Assembly (NCBI RefSeq): GCF_029889885.1
Contig: NZ_JARANY010000019.1
Location: 1 to 52,884 of the forward strand
Reading direction: 5' to 3'
Source: Chromohalobacter sp. 296-RDG
Lineage (GTDB): Bacteria > Pseudomonadota > Gammaproteobacteria > Pseudomonadales > Halomonadaceae
Length of the DNA stretch: 52,884 nt
In this document: piece after piece, positions 1-9,400 of the stretch
Layout of the letters: each line of letters opens with the position of its first letter
Numbering within the stretch: position 1 is the stretch's first letter
Translations under genes and position numbers: made by a program
The notes under the pieces: generated by a model
Seen by the model: the letters and a program-made list of their open reading frames with translations, nothing else
What the model was told of the DNA's origin: nothing
Databases searched by the model: none

Positions 1-59
1 GCTTAGCGCCGATGGTAGTGTGGGGCTTCCCCATGCGAGAGTAGGTCATCGTCAGGCAT
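1..59 (+). rRNA. rrf: 5S ribosomal RNA, 3' end only (partial)
   Basis: The first 59 bases match the distal half of gammaproteobacterial 5S rRNA: the TAGCGCCGATGGTAGTGTGG segment and the terminal CAGGCAT are both present. The gene begins upstream of the window, so this is the end of an rrn operon. A terminator follows directly. Confidence 0.93.
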
Positions 60-67
60 TTATTTCG

Positions 68-95
68 AACCCCGGCCATTGGTCGGGGTTCATTC
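68..95 (+). terminator. Terminator of the rrn operon
   Basis: Bases 68-77 pair with 81-90 (AACCCCG against CGGGGTT, extended inward by G-U, C-G and C-G) around an ATT loop. The hairpin starts 9 bases after the 5S end. The T-run behind it is weak (CATTCATT), but the position fits an rRNA terminator. Confidence 0.8.
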
Positions 96-118
96 ATTGA
101 GGGCCTTCCCCTGGAGAG

Positions 119-169
119 CCGCGTAGCGCCGCCCGGCGGAAGGCCGCCCCGGTCATTATCAGGCATTTA
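119..169 (+). pseudogene. Decayed duplicate of the 5S rRNA 3' end
   Basis: This stretch begins with GCGTAGCGCCG, close to the GCTTAGCGCCG at the start of the window. It ends with GGTCATTATCAGGCATTTA, which differs at two positions from the true 5S end (GGTCATCGTCAGGCATTTA). The middle is shortened and unrelated, so it cannot fold as 5S rRNA. It is followed by a second terminator resembling the first. I read it as the remnant of a second 5S gene, or of a tail-plus-terminator duplication. Confidence 0.6.
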
Positions 170-172
170 GTT

Positions 173-205
173 CGACACCCCCGGCCAGTTGGTCGGGGGT
201 GTCGT
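173..205 (+). terminator. Second rrn terminator hairpin
   Basis: A GC-rich stem runs from CGACACCCCCG to CGGGGGTGTCG, with a CC/GG inner extension and an AGTT loop. It has the same architecture as the hairpin at 68-90 (GGCC...GGT core) and sits in the same place relative to the 5S-like tail. It could be a back-up terminator. Confidence 0.75.
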
Positions 206-368
206 CGTTTGGGGCCGGAAAAATGCTGCAGGTTAGAAAAGCTGTGGGCGCACTCTGCGGCTAAGCTTGTCGCCTGACAGCGTAATTTATTGCGCTTTAG
301 TCGGCTATGCTCCCCTGGCGGAGCGCATTTCGATAGAATGGCGTTTTTTCCCGACGGGGATGATCAGA

Positions 369-1349
369 ATGACGATTGGTGATCTGATCCGTTTGCTGAG
401 CGACGGTGAGTATCACTCCGGCGAACAATTGGGCGAGCAACTGGGCGTTTCACGCACAGCGGTCTGGAAGCAACTCAAGAAGCTGGAGAAAATGGGATTG
501 CAGTTGGAGGCGGTGAAAGGGCAGGGATATCGTTTGTCCGAGCCGCTCGACCTGTTGTCCGGGCCGGCTATCATAGAGCGCCTGCCTGCAGAGCCGCGTC
601 ATCATTTGACCCGCCTTTTCGTCGAAGATGCGCTGCCTTCAACCAACACCTTTCTGCGCGAACGCTTTCAGCAGCACGCGGGGCATGCCGAGGTGTGCTT
701 GGCAGAGAGCCAGAGTGAAGGGCGTGGACGACGCGGTCGTCATTGGATTTGTCCCTGGGGGGGTGGTTTGCTGTTCTCGCTGGGCTGGCGTTTCGATGAA
801 GGCGCATCCGCGCTGGAAGGCTTGAGCCTGGCCGTGGGCGTAGTGCTAGCCGAAGTGCTCGAGGGCCTATCCGTGCCTGTGGCGCTGAAATGGCCAAATG
901 ACCTTTTGATGCGCCGGGATGTGGGCACTGCGAAGTTGGCAGGCATCCTGCTGGAAGTGAGTGGCGATGTTGCCGGCCCCTGTGAGGTGGTCATCGGCAT
1001 TGGGCTGAATGTGGCTTTGCTTGAATCGGCACGAAACCGCGTGGAACAGCCCGTTGCGGCCCTGCATGACGTCAGGCCCGACGTTTCGCGCAATGCGCTG
1101 TCCGCGTCGCTGGTAGAGGCTTTGCTGGGAATGTTGCCTCTTTTCGAGCAACATGGCTTCGAGCCGTGGCGTGATGCCTGGAATCGTCGCAATGCCTATG
1201 CAGGGCGCGAGGTGGATGTCGCTCAGGGTGGGCGCACCTATACGGCTGTTGCCGGGGATGTGGATGCCACCGGGAATTTGCGAGTCAATGTGAATGGGGA
1301 AGCCCGGCTATTGGCCGGTGGTGAAATCAGCTTGCGCGCGCGCTCATGA
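369..1349 (+). CDS. birA: Biotin--[acetyl-CoA carboxylase] ligase and biotin operon repressor BirA
   Basis: The 326-residue product activates biotin to biotinyl-5'-AMP and attaches it to the biotin carboxyl carrier protein of acetyl-CoA carboxylase. It also carries an N-terminal winged helix (about residues 1-60, with the GVSRTAVWKQLKKLE helix), the sign of the BirA class that doubles as repressor of biotin synthesis genes. The adenylate-binding loop GRGRRGR lies at 118-124, KWPND at 174-178, and KLAGILLE follows. The length matches E. coli BirA (about 321). I chose the ATG at 369 because a GGGGAT motif lies 7-13 bases upstream. An in-frame TTG at 267 would add 34 residues with no family similarity. 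The stop overlaps coaX by 4 bp, implying translational coupling. Confidence 0.95.
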   Translation: MTIGDLIRLLSDGEYHSGEQLGEQLGVSRTAVWKQLKKLEKMGLQLEAVKGQGYRLSEPLDLLSGPAIIERLPAEPRHHLTRLFVEDALPSTNTFLRERFQQHAGHAEVCLAESQSEGRGRRGRHWICPWGGGLLFSLGWRFDEGASALEGLSLAVGVVLAEVLEGLSVPVALKWPNDLLMRRDVGTAKLAGILLEVSGDVAGPCEVVIGIGLNVALLESARNRVEQPVAALHDVRPDVSRNALSASLVEALLGMLPLFEQHGFEPWRDAWNRRNAYAGREVDVAQGGRTYTAVAGDVDATGNLRVNVNGEARLLAGGEISLRARS

Positions 1350-2185
1350 TTTTGGATCTCGATATCGGCAATACCTTGTCGAAATGGCGCCTGAAAGATG
1401 TTGCGAGCAGTGAAATTCGCTCTCGCGGGGCTGTCTGGACGCGGGAAGAGTGGCGGCCTGGTGCCGACATACCAGATCTCGATGTGGTAGAGGCTGTGCG
1501 TATCTCGAGCGTTGCGCGAGAATCCGTACTGCGCGATACCGTGACATTACTTCGGCGCCAGGTCGGTGTGGTGCACGTGGCGCGCTCGACTCCCGAAGCA
1601 CTTGGTGTCAGCTGCGGTTATGATGAGCCCGAACGTCTTGGCGTCGACCGTTGGATGGGGGCGCTGGCCGGCTATCAGCTGACTGGGGGCTGTTGCAGTG
1701 TCGATTGCGGCAGCGCGATCACCATGGATTTTGTGTTGCCCGGTGGTCGCCATCTGGGGGGGTATATCATCCCCGGCCTGCGCTTGATGAAAGAAAGCCT
1801 CAAGCTGGGGACGCGTAATGTGGCCATTGACCCTGACAGTGAAGCAGATGAGCTATTGGCACCAGGGCGCAACACGGTTGAGGCGGTCAATCACGGGATT
1901 TACATGTCGGCAGTCAGCGCTGTTAATCGTATTTATAGCGAAGTATGTGACCGGGAAGGCGTTGCATTACCTCTGCTCTTGACTGGGGGAGATGCCCGGG
2001 TAGTGTCACGTGGACTGCGTATCCCGCATGCAGTATGGCCGGACATGGTCTATGCAGGGCTTGAAACATGCTACCCACTGACGGCGGCGGAGCGCGCTGG
2101 TCGGTTGGCCGGGGCGCCGTTGCCACCCCCTGTTCCTCCTCTGGAAAAAGTTAGGGCTGGGCTTGCATTCTCAATGCTGCTTTGA
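1346..2185 (+). CDS. coaX: Type III pantothenate kinase CoaX
   Basis: The 279-residue protein phosphorylates pantothenate, the first step of coenzyme A synthesis, and belongs to the ASKHA fold. The phosphate-binding DIGNT motif (residues 6-10), GVDRWMGALAGY with the likely catalytic Asp at 101, DCGSAITMDFV and GGYIIPGLRLM are all visible, as is a late LLTGGDA motif. Type III enzymes use monovalent cations and resist CoA feedback (family knowledge). The ATG sits inside the birA stop region (ATGA overlap). A birA-coaX pair upstream of the tRNA-secE cluster is also known from Pseudomonas. Confidence 0.95.
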   Translation: MILDLDIGNTLSKWRLKDVASSEIRSRGAVWTREEWRPGADIPDLDVVEAVRISSVARESVLRDTVTLLRRQVGVVHVARSTPEALGVSCGYDEPERLGVDRWMGALAGYQLTGGCCSVDCGSAITMDFVLPGGRHLGGYIIPGLRLMKESLKLGTRNVAIDPDSEADELLAPGRNTVEAVNHGIYMSAVSAVNRIYSEVCDREGVALPLLLTGGDARVVSRGLRIPHAVWPDMVYAGLETCYPLTAAERAGRLAGAPLPPPVPPLEKVRAGLAFSMLL

Positions 2186-2243
2186 CATACTGCTGCGCGC
2201 TTCGATTCGACAGGGTTATGGAAAAGCATTGTAAATTAAGTGC

Positions 2244-2271
2244 TTGACACAGTTCTCAAAACCCGTAGAAT
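2244..2271 (+). promoter_or_regulatory. Sigma70 promoter of the tRNA cluster
   Basis: A consensus -35 TTGACA (2244-2249) and a -10 TAGAAT (2266-2271) are separated by 16 bp. They are followed by the GC-rich discriminator TTATCGCCGCG, typical of stringently controlled stable-RNA promoters. The predicted start at about 2278 is only a few bases before tRNA-Tyr. Confidence 0.85.
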
Positions 2272-2284
2272 TTATCGCCGCGTT

Positions 2285-2368
<84 letters not shown>

Positions 2369-2417
2369 GATTAGATGCTTGACCGCCAGCCTTAGGGCGC
2401 AAGCGAAGAGTGGGCAG

Positions 2418-2491
<74 letters not shown>

Positions 2492-2497
2492 AGTTAA

Positions 2498-2572
2498 GCT
2501 CATGTAGCTCAGGGGTAGAGCACACCCTTGGTAAGGGTGAGGTCGACGGTTCAAATCCGTCCATGAGCTCCA
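2498..2572 (+). tRNA. thrT: tRNA-Thr (anticodon GGT)
   Basis: A 75-base tRNA. The acceptor GCTCATG pairs with CATGAGC, the anticodon arm ACCCTTGGTAAGGGT reads GGT, the T loop is GGTTCAAATCC, and CCA is encoded. In E. coli and Pseudomonas a tuf gene follows this tRNA. Here there are only 123 non-coding bases before tRNA-Trp. Confidence 0.97.
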
Positions 2573-2695
2573 TTATTGGGCGAGGCTGGCTTCTCGTCTT
2601 GAGGAATGCAGCTGGGTTGCCTTCCTGGTTGTAGTTAGCTATCATGGCGCGCGCTGTAGAAAAGCCTACCAGCAAAGCGCCAGGTTGCAGAGTAT

Positions 2696-2771
<76 letters not shown>

Positions 2772-2842
2772 GCCTTCCTCAGTGCTGGTTCTTCCTTTAT
2801 TCTTTCTTGTTACGCTTGCCGCGCCTTAGGAGATCCTTTTCC

Positions 2843-3211
2843 ATGAAACAAAGCGCCGAGGTGCAAGAGTCGCGTTTCGATGTCGCTAGATGGGCGGTTG
2901 CCGTCGTTCTTGTCGTTCTAGCGGTGGCAGGCAATGCTTATTTTGCCGATCAAGCGCTGCTGTATCGCGTGCTCGGTGTCGTGGTGCTTGGTGTAGCCGC
3001 TGCGGCGGTGGCATTGACCACGACCAAAGGGCGTGCGCTGACCGAGTTGGCGCGCGGGTCGCGTAAAGAAATTCAGCGCGTAGTGTGGCCGACGCGCCCC
3101 GAGACGATTCAGACCACCGCGATCGTCTTAGTGGCCGTAGTGTTGGTCGGCATTCTGCTATGGCTGATCGATACGCTTCTCGGCTGGGCCATGTCCGGCA
3201 TCATAGGTTAG
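2843..3211 (+). CDS. secE: Preprotein translocase subunit SecE
   Basis: SecE is the essential clamp subunit of the SecYEG channel in the inner membrane. The 122-residue product has three hydrophobic segments (about 17-34, 40-58 and 95-117), the layout of the E. coli protein. The conserved cytoplasmic amphipathic motif [15 protein letters not shown] precedes the last helix. The ATG at 2843 has an AGGAG Shine-Dalgarno 10 bases upstream. Starting earlier would translate through tRNA-Trp. nusG follows 8 bases after the stop. Confidence 0.96.
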   Translation: MKQSAEVQESRFDVARWAVAVVLVVLAVAGNAYFADQALLYRVLGVVVLGVAAAAVALTTTKGRALTELARGSRKEIQRVVWPTRPETIQTTAIVLVAVVLVGILLWLIDTLLGWAMSGIIG

Positions 3212-3219
3212 GAGTTTTC

Positions 3220-3753
3220 ATGTCCAAGCGTTGGTACGTCATCCACGCCTACTCGGGTTTCGAAAAGCATGTGATGCGTTCTCTTCATGAGCGCATCAAG
3301 ATGTATGGCATGGAAGACCAGTTTGGAGAAATTCTGGTGCCGACCGAAGAAGTCGTCGAGATGCGTGACGGCAAGCGTCGCAAGAGCGAGCGAAAGTTCT
3401 ATCCCGGCTACGTGCTTGTCGAGATGGAAATGACCGACGCCACTTGGCACTTGGTGAATGAGACGCCGCGTGTCATGGGGTTCATTGGCGGTACGCCGGA
3501 AAAGCCGGCACCGATTACGCAAAAAGAAGCCGATGGCATCTTGCGTCGTGTGCAGGACGGTACGGACAAGCCGCGTCCCAAGACGCTCTTTGATCCAGGC
3601 GAAACCGTGCGTGTCGTAGATGGGCCTTTTGCCGATTTCAACGGTGTGGTGGAAGAAGTCAACTACGAGAAGAGCCGCTTGCATGTCAGCGTGCTGATCT
3701 TCGGGCGCTCGACGCCTGTCGAGCTCGAGTTTGCTCAGGTCGAAAAAGAATGA
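3220..3753 (+). CDS. nusG: Transcription termination/antitermination factor NusG
   Basis: NusG binds RNA polymerase, suppresses pausing, and through its KOW domain contacts Rho or ribosomal protein S10. The 177-residue product begins [18 protein letters not shown], the classical NGN-domain start. The C-terminal KOW segment reads [21 protein letters not shown] (about 125-145). A TAGGAG motif lies 6-11 bases before the ATG. A longer in-frame version starting inside secE has no family support. It is co-transcribed with secE. Confidence 0.97.
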   Translation: MSKRWYVIHAYSGFEKHVMRSLHERIKMYGMEDQFGEILVPTEEVVEMRDGKRRKSERKFYPGYVLVEMEMTDATWHLVNETPRVMGFIGGTPEKPAPITQKEADGILRRVQDGTDKPRPKTLFDPGETVRVVDGPFADFNGVVEEVNYEKSRLHVSVLIFGRSTPVELEFAQVEKE

Positions 3754-3856
3754 ATTCAAGACGCCGGCTCGGTAGAAGCCGGTGTATGTCGTAGAGGTCC
3801 TAGGGCCTCTTTGAAACGGGGAGCCGCAAGGCGTTACCACCCAACTGGAGTCCAAT
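3754..3856 (+). promoter_or_regulatory. nusG-rplK intergenic leader with hairpins
   Basis: The 103-base gap holds one clear hairpin (CCGGCT, 7-base loop, AGCCGG) and a near-palindrome GAGGTCCTAGGGCCTC. A GGGAGCCGCAAGGCG segment precedes the rplK Shine-Dalgarno (TGGAGT). In E. coli, L1 represses the L11 operon by binding the rplK leader. A similar site here is an inference from position. Confidence 0.45.
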
Positions 3857-4288
3857 ATGGCGAAAAAAGTACAGGCCTATGTCAAGCTGCAGGTCGCAGC
3901 AGGTAAGGCCAATCCGAGTCCCCCCGTGGGCCCTGCGCTGGGTCAGCACGGCGTCAATATCATGGAGTTCTGCAAGACGTTCAATGCCGAAACTCAGGAC
4001 ATTGAGCCGGGCCTCCCAACGCCGGTCGTAATCACGGTCTATTCTGATCGTAGCTTCACGTTCATCACCAAGACGCCGCCCGCAGCAGTGCTGTTGAAAA
4101 AAGCGGCAGGAATCAAGACTGGCTCTGGTGTGCCGAACAAGACCAAGGTCGGTGCCGTGACACGTGAGCAGCTGGAAGAGATTGCCCAGACCAAGGAGCC
4201 CGATTTGACGGCTTCCGACCTTGATGCGGCTGTCCGCACCATTGCAGGCAGTGCCCGTAGCATGGGCCTCAACGTGGAGGGTCTCTGA
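3857..4288 (+). CDS. rplK: 50S ribosomal protein L11
   Basis: L11 binds helices 43/44 of 23S rRNA in the GTPase-associated centre and supports factor binding and the stringent response. The 143 residues match the usual length. The proline-rich [21 protein letters not shown] stretch near residue 20 is the thiostrepton-contact region, and the RNA-binding C-terminal domain ends in [10 protein letters not shown]. The gene lies 2 bases upstream of rplA. Confidence 0.97.
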   Translation: MAKKVQAYVKLQVAAGKANPSPPVGPALGQHGVNIMEFCKTFNAETQDIEPGLPTPVVITVYSDRSFTFITKTPPAAVLLKKAAGIKTGSGVPNKTKVGAVTREQLEEIAQTKEPDLTASDLDAAVRTIAGSARSMGLNVEGL

Positions 4289-4290
4289 TC

Positions 4291-4983
4291 ATGGCCAAGC
4301 TTACCAAGCGCGCGCAGATGCTCAGCGAAAAGGTCGACAATTCCAAGGTGTATAACCTGGAAGAAGCTGTCGCCCTATTGTCTGAAGTATCCGCGGTCAA
4401 GTTCAAAGAATCCGTCGAAGTATCAATCAACCTCGGCGTTGACCCGCGTAAATCCGACCAGGTCGTGCGTGGCGCTACTGTCATGCCGAACGGTACGGGC
4501 AAGACCGCCCGTGTCGCTGTCTTTGCGCAAGGCGCTGCTGCCGATGCCGCGACAGAGGCAGGTGCCGATGTCGTAGGGATGGACGAGCTGGCGGCAGATG
4601 TCAAAAAAGGCAATATGGATTTCGATGTAGTGGTGGCTGCACCGGACGCCATGCGTGTCGTTGGACAGCTGGGCCAGATCCTCGGTCCGCGTGGCCTGAT
4701 GCCCAACCCCAAGGTCGGCACCGTAACGCCGGACGTCGCCACTGCCGTGAAGAACGCGAAGGCAGGCCAGGTTCGCTTTCGTACCGACAAGAACGGCATC
4801 ATTCATGCCGCTATCGGTAAGGTGGATTTCGACGCCAATGCTATCAAGGGCAACCTCGATGCATTGATCGGTGACCTGAAGCGTCTCAAGCCGAGTACGT
4901 CCAAGGGCATCTACTTCAAGAAAATTACCCTGTCCACTACCATGGGGCCAGGGTTGACCGTGGATCACACGCCCTTCGTGTGA
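4291..4983 (+). CDS. rplA: 50S ribosomal protein L1
   Basis: L1 forms the mobile stalk at the E site that helps deacylated tRNA leave, and in E. coli represses its own operon. The 230-residue product shows the family segments [15 protein letters not shown] (about 131-145) and the C-terminal [10 protein letters not shown]. It is adjacent to rplK with a 2-base gap. A 262-base leader separates it from rplJ. Confidence 0.97.
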   Translation: MAKLTKRAQMLSEKVDNSKVYNLEEAVALLSEVSAVKFKESVEVSINLGVDPRKSDQVVRGATVMPNGTGKTARVAVFAQGAAADAATEAGADVVGMDELAADVKKGNMDFDVVVAAPDAMRVVGQLGQILGPRGLMPNPKVGTVTPDVATAVKNAKAGQVRFRTDKNGIIHAAIGKVDFDANAIKGNLDALIGDLKRLKPSTSKGIYFKKITLSTTMGPGLTVDHTPFV

Positions 4984-5245
4984 GTCGCGGGAAAGGCAGT
5001 AACTTTGCGGTCCCCGTGCACAGCGTCTAGGCGTGGCGGCGGGGCACCGTCAAAGACCGCAGGTGCCAAGCTTCGTCGAACGAGCATGGCTTAATGGACC
5101 TCAAAAGCCGCCTGCGCAGATGGTGTGGCCGCCAGTCTTCTGGTGAGCACCATCACCCCGGCCCCCTCTCGTGACAAGCGAAGATGGGGGAGATGGTAAC
5201 CACTGGAACGCCCTGAAAGGCGTCCGGTACGAAGGAGTGATCACT
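4984..5245 (+). promoter_or_regulatory. rplJL leader (probable L10-binding autoregulatory region)
   Basis: No coding capacity is supported in this gap. It is rich in inverted repeats, for example ACGCC/GGCGT at 5208-5223 just before the rplJ Shine-Dalgarno. Its length and position match the L10(L12)4-binding leader of other gammaproteobacteria. I did not fold it, so the exact L10 site is not assigned. Confidence 0.55.
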
Positions 5246-5749
5246 GTGCCATTAGCACTCGAAGGCAAGAAAGCGATCGTTGCCGAGGTCAGTGAAGCCG
5301 CACAAGATGCGCTCTCCGTCGTCGTTGCCGATTCTCGCGGTGTGGCGGAAAGCGCCATGACTGAACTGCGCAAGCAGGCTCGCGAGAATGGCGTGCAAGT
5401 TCGTGTTGTGCGCAACACATTGGCACGCCGCGCCCTTGAAGGTACTCCTTGGGAGTGCCTCAACGAGACGTTCTCGGGTCCGACCATGTTGGCCTTTTCC
5501 TATGAGCATCCGGGCGCTGCCGCTCGTTTGTTCAAGGAGTTCGCCAAGAATGAGAAAGATTTCGAGATTAAGGCGCTGGCATACGAAGGTGAGTTCATCC
5601 CGGCTTCCGGCCTTGATCGCCTGGCGACGCTGCCGACACATGATGAAGCCATCGCCAAGCTGATGTCCGTCATGAAGGAAGCATCGGCTGGTAAGTTGGC
5701 TCGTACACTCGCTGCGTTGCGTGACCAGAAGCAGGAAGAAGCCGCCTAA
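5246..5749 (+). CDS. rplJ: 50S ribosomal protein L10
   Basis: L10 anchors the L7/L12 dimers of the ribosomal stalk and, with L12, represses translation of its own mRNA. The 167-residue product starts at GTG ([15 protein letters not shown]), with GGAG 9 bases upstream. An upstream in-frame ATG at 5171 would add 25 residues absent from the family and lies inside the leader. Typical segments are [26 protein letters not shown] and the C-terminal [10 protein letters not shown] helix that binds L12. Confidence 0.96.
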   Translation: MPLALEGKKAIVAEVSEAAQDALSVVVADSRGVAESAMTELRKQARENGVQVRVVRNTLARRALEGTPWECLNETFSGPTMLAFSYEHPGAAARLFKEFAKNEKDFEIKALAYEGEFIPASGLDRLATLPTHDEAIAKLMSVMKEASAGKLARTLAALRDQKQEEAA

Positions 5750-5831
5750 GGGCAGGTTGAACCGACTGGCACGAACCCTGTATCAATGAGCGCTCATGAC
5801 ATGAGGCTCCCGCAAAGTTAGGAATTTGACA

Positions 5832-6203
5832 ATGGCACTGACTCAAGAAGATATCATCAACGCTGTCGCCGAAATGTCCGTCATGGAAGTGGCTGAGTTG
5901 GTTTCTGCGATGGAAGAGAAGTTCGGTGTTTCTGCGGCCGCTGCTGTCGTGGCTGGCCCAAGTGGTGGCGAAGGCGAAGAAGCTGAAGAACAGACCGAGT
6001 TTGACCTGGTGCTGGCTGAAGCTGGTGATAAGAAGGTCAACGTCATCAAAGTGGTCCGTGAGATCACTGGCCTGGGTCTCAAAGAAGCCAAGGCAGCCGT
6101 CGACGGCGTCCCGGCAACCCTCAAGGAAGGCATGTCCAAGGAAGATGGCGACGAAGCCAAGACCAAGTTGGAAGAAGCTGGCGCATCCGTGGAACTCAAG
6201 TAA
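5832..6203 (+). CDS. rplL: 50S ribosomal protein L7/L12
   Basis: L7/L12 is the multi-copy stalk protein that recruits translational GTPases. The 123 residues comprise an N-terminal dimerisation region (1-33), an acidic Ala/Gly/Glu-rich hinge (about 36-55) and the compact C-terminal domain with [21 protein letters not shown]. The ATG at 5832 has AGGA 8 bases upstream; the nearby TTG at 5826 is too close to it. A strong attenuator follows before rpoB. Confidence 0.97.
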   Translation: MALTQEDIINAVAEMSVMEVAELVSAMEEKFGVSAAAAVVAGPSGGEGEEAEEQTEFDLVLAEAGDKKVNVIKVVREITGLGLKEAKAAVDGVPATLKEGMSKEDGDEAKTKLEEAGASVELK

Positions 6204-6242
6204 CTCCGGTGACCATGGCTTTACGCGCTGCGTAAGCTTCAT

Positions 6243-6278
6243 GGCTGGCGGCGGGTTTTCCCGCTGCCGGCCTTTTTC
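6243..6278 (+). terminator. rplL-rpoB attenuator hairpin
   Basis: A 13-bp stem (6243-6255 with 6260-6272, two G-U pairs) closes a TTTT loop and is followed by TTTTTC, so it looks like a complete intrinsic terminator. In E. coli a partial terminator at this place lowers rpoBC expression relative to rplJL. The same role is inferred here, since no second promoter is obvious before rpoB. Confidence 0.8.
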
Positions 6279-6430
6279 TGTTGCTGCTAGCCAGAATGTC
6301 ACGTGTCTGACTAGACGAATTCCGACGGCGAGCTCTCGTAAGGGCTTGCCGTCAGCGCCTGATGGGAAGTCCCTTCAGGCGGCGCCGACCACGCACCGGT
6401 CACCCAAGGTGAACAAGCTGGGGAATACAG

Positions 6431-9400
6431 ATGGCTTACTCATACACTGAGAAAAAACGCATCCGCAAGGATTTCGGCAAACTGCCACAAGTGATGGATG
6501 TGCCTTACCTGCTGGCCATTCAGCTTGATTCCTACTACGACTTCCTCCAGCAGGACCGGGCTATCGAAGAACGCCTTGACGTCGGCTTGCATGCTGCTTT
6601 CAAGTCCGTGTTCCCTATCGAGAGCTTTTCCGGCAATGCCGCTCTCGAGTATGTCAGCTACCGCTTTGGCACGTCGGCGTTCGACGTCAAGGAATGCCAA
6701 CTGCGTGGTGTGACTTATTCGGCGCCGCTGCGGGTCAAGGTGCGCTTGATCATCTACGATAAGGACTCGTCCAACAAGGCGATCAAGGACATTAAAGAGC
6801 AGGAAGTCTACATGGGGGAAATCCCCTTGATGACCGAAAACGGTACCTTCGTTGTCAACGGTACCGAACGTGTCATCGTCTCCCAGCTCCATCGCTCGCC
6901 GGGTGTGTTCTTCGACCATGACAAGGGCAAGAGTCACACGTCCGGCAAGCTGCTGTACTCCGCGCGAATTATCCCGTATCGCGGTTCATGGCTGGATTTC
7001 GAGTTCGATCCCAAGGACAACGTCTACGTCCGCATCGATCGTCGCCGCAAGCTGCCGGCTACGGTGTTGCTGCGCGCGCTGGGCATGAGTGCCGAGGAGA
7101 TCCTCGAGACGTTCTTCGACACCAGCACCTTCCATGTCGAGAAGAAAGGGTTCAGCGTCGAGCTGGTGCCGTCACGGCTGCGTGGCGAGACGGCGACCTT
7201 CGATATCCAAGATGGCGAGGGCAACGTCATCGTCGAGGAAGGTCGTCGCATTACCCAGAAACATATTCGCCAGATGGAAAAAGCCGGCCTCGAGCGCCTC
7301 GATGTGCCGATGGAGTACCTGTTCGGCAAGACGCTGGCCAAGGATCAGGTCGATCCGAATACCGGTGAGCTGGTATGCGAATGCAATACGGAAATCACCC
7401 CCGAGCTGCTTGAAACGCTCGGCCAGGCGGGCATCACCACGCTCGAGACGTTGTACACCAACGATCTCGACGCGGGCTCGTTCGTCTCCGATACGTTGAA
7501 GATTGACACCACGCGCTCTCCACTCGAGGCGCTGGTGGAGATCTATCGCATGATGCGCCCCGGAGAGCCGCCGACCAAGGAAGCGGCCGAGACGCTGTTC
7601 CATAACTTGTTCTTCACCGAGGATCGCTACGACCTTTCGGGCGTCGGTCGCATGAAGTTCAACCGCCGTCTGCGTCACGAAGGGGATACAGGTTCCGGGA
7701 TTCTCGATAACCAGGACATCCTTGATGTTCTCCGCGAGCTGATCAATATCCGTAACGGTTTTGGTGACGTCGATGATATCGACCACCTGGGCAACCGCCG
7801 TATTCGTTGCGTTGGCGAGATGGCGGAAAACCAGTTCCGCGTCGGTCTGGTGCGTGTCGAGCGCGCGGTCAAGGAACGTCTCTCCATGGCCGAGAGCGAA
7901 GGCTTGATGCCGCAGGATCTGATCAATGCCAAGCCGGTGGCGGCCGCAGTGAAGGAGTTCTTCGGCTCCTCGCAGCTGTCCCAGTTCATGGACCAGAATA
8001 ATCCGCTCTCCGAGGTCACGCACAAGCGTCGTGTGTCCGCGCTTGGGCCGGGTGGTCTGACCCGTGAGCGTGCCGGCTTCGAAGTGCGTGACGTGCATGC
8101 CACGCACTACGGCCGTCTTTGCCCGATCGAGACGCCGGAAGGCCCTAACATCGGCTTGATCAACTCGCTGGCGACCTACAGTCACACCAATAGCTACGGC
8201 TTCCTGGAAACGCCGTATCGCAGGGTAGATGATCGTCAGATCACCGATGACGTCGTGCACTTGTCGGCCATTGAGGAAGGTGACTTCATCATCGCCCAGG
8301 CCTCGGCGACGGTGGACGAGAACGGCAAGCTGGTCGACGATCTGGTGCAGGTACGTCACAGGGGCGAGACCACCTTCATGGCGCCGGACAAGGTCACGTT
8401 GATGGACGTGTCGCCGCGTCAGGTGGTGTCCGTGGCCGCAGCGTTGATTCCGTTCCTCGAACACGATGACGCCAACCGTGCCTTGATGGGCTCGAACATG
8501 CAGCGTCAGGCTGTCCCGACCCTACGTGCCGAGAAGCCGTTGGTTGGCACGGGCATGGAGCGTTTCGTTGCTCGTGACTCCGGTGTCTGTGCGATCGCGC
8601 GCCGCGGCGGGGTGATCGACTCGGTCGATGCCAAACGCATCGTGGTACGCATCAATGAAGATGAGATCATTGGCGGTGAAGCTGGCGTCGATATCTATAA
8701 CCTGACCAAGTACTTGCGTTCCAACCAGAATACCTGCATGAACCAGCGCCCGATCGTACGCCCGGGCGATACCGTGGCAAACGGTGATATCCTGGCCGAC
8801 GGGCCTTCCGTCGACATGGGGGATCTGGCGCTGGGTCAGAACATGCGCATGGCGTTCATGCCGTGGAACGGTTACAACTTCGAGGACTCCATCCTCATCT
8901 CGGAGCGTGTAGTCGAGGAAGACCGCTTCACCAGCATCCATATCCAGGAGCTGACCTGCGTGTCTCGCGATACCAAGCTGGGTGCCGAGGAGATTTCCTC
9001 GGACATTCCCAACGTCGGTGAAGCGGCACTTGGAAAGCTCGACGATGCAGGTATCGTCTATATCGGTGCCGAGGTCGGCCCTGGCGATATCCTGGTCGGC
9101 AAGGTCACGCCCAAGGGCGAAACCCAGCTGACGCCGGAAGAAAAACTGCTACGTGCGATCTTCGGTGAGAAGGCGTCCGACGTGAAGGACACCTCGCTGC
9201 GCGCGCCGACGGGTATGAAGGGCACGATCATCGATGTGCAGGTCTTCACTCGCGATGGCGTCGACAAGGATTCGCGCGCGCTCTCTATCGAGCAAAGCCA
9301 GCTTGATGAAGTACGCAAAGATCTTCAGGAAACGTACCGCATCGCCGAAGAAGCCACCTTCGAGCGCCTCAAGCGCACCTTGCTCGGTCAGCCGGTCAAT

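Noticed and set aside
5171..5245. Earlier in-frame ATG for rplJ
   Set aside because: It would add 25 residues unlike any L10 and would translate the regulatory leader. The GTG at 5246 has a good Shine-Dalgarno and matches the family start.
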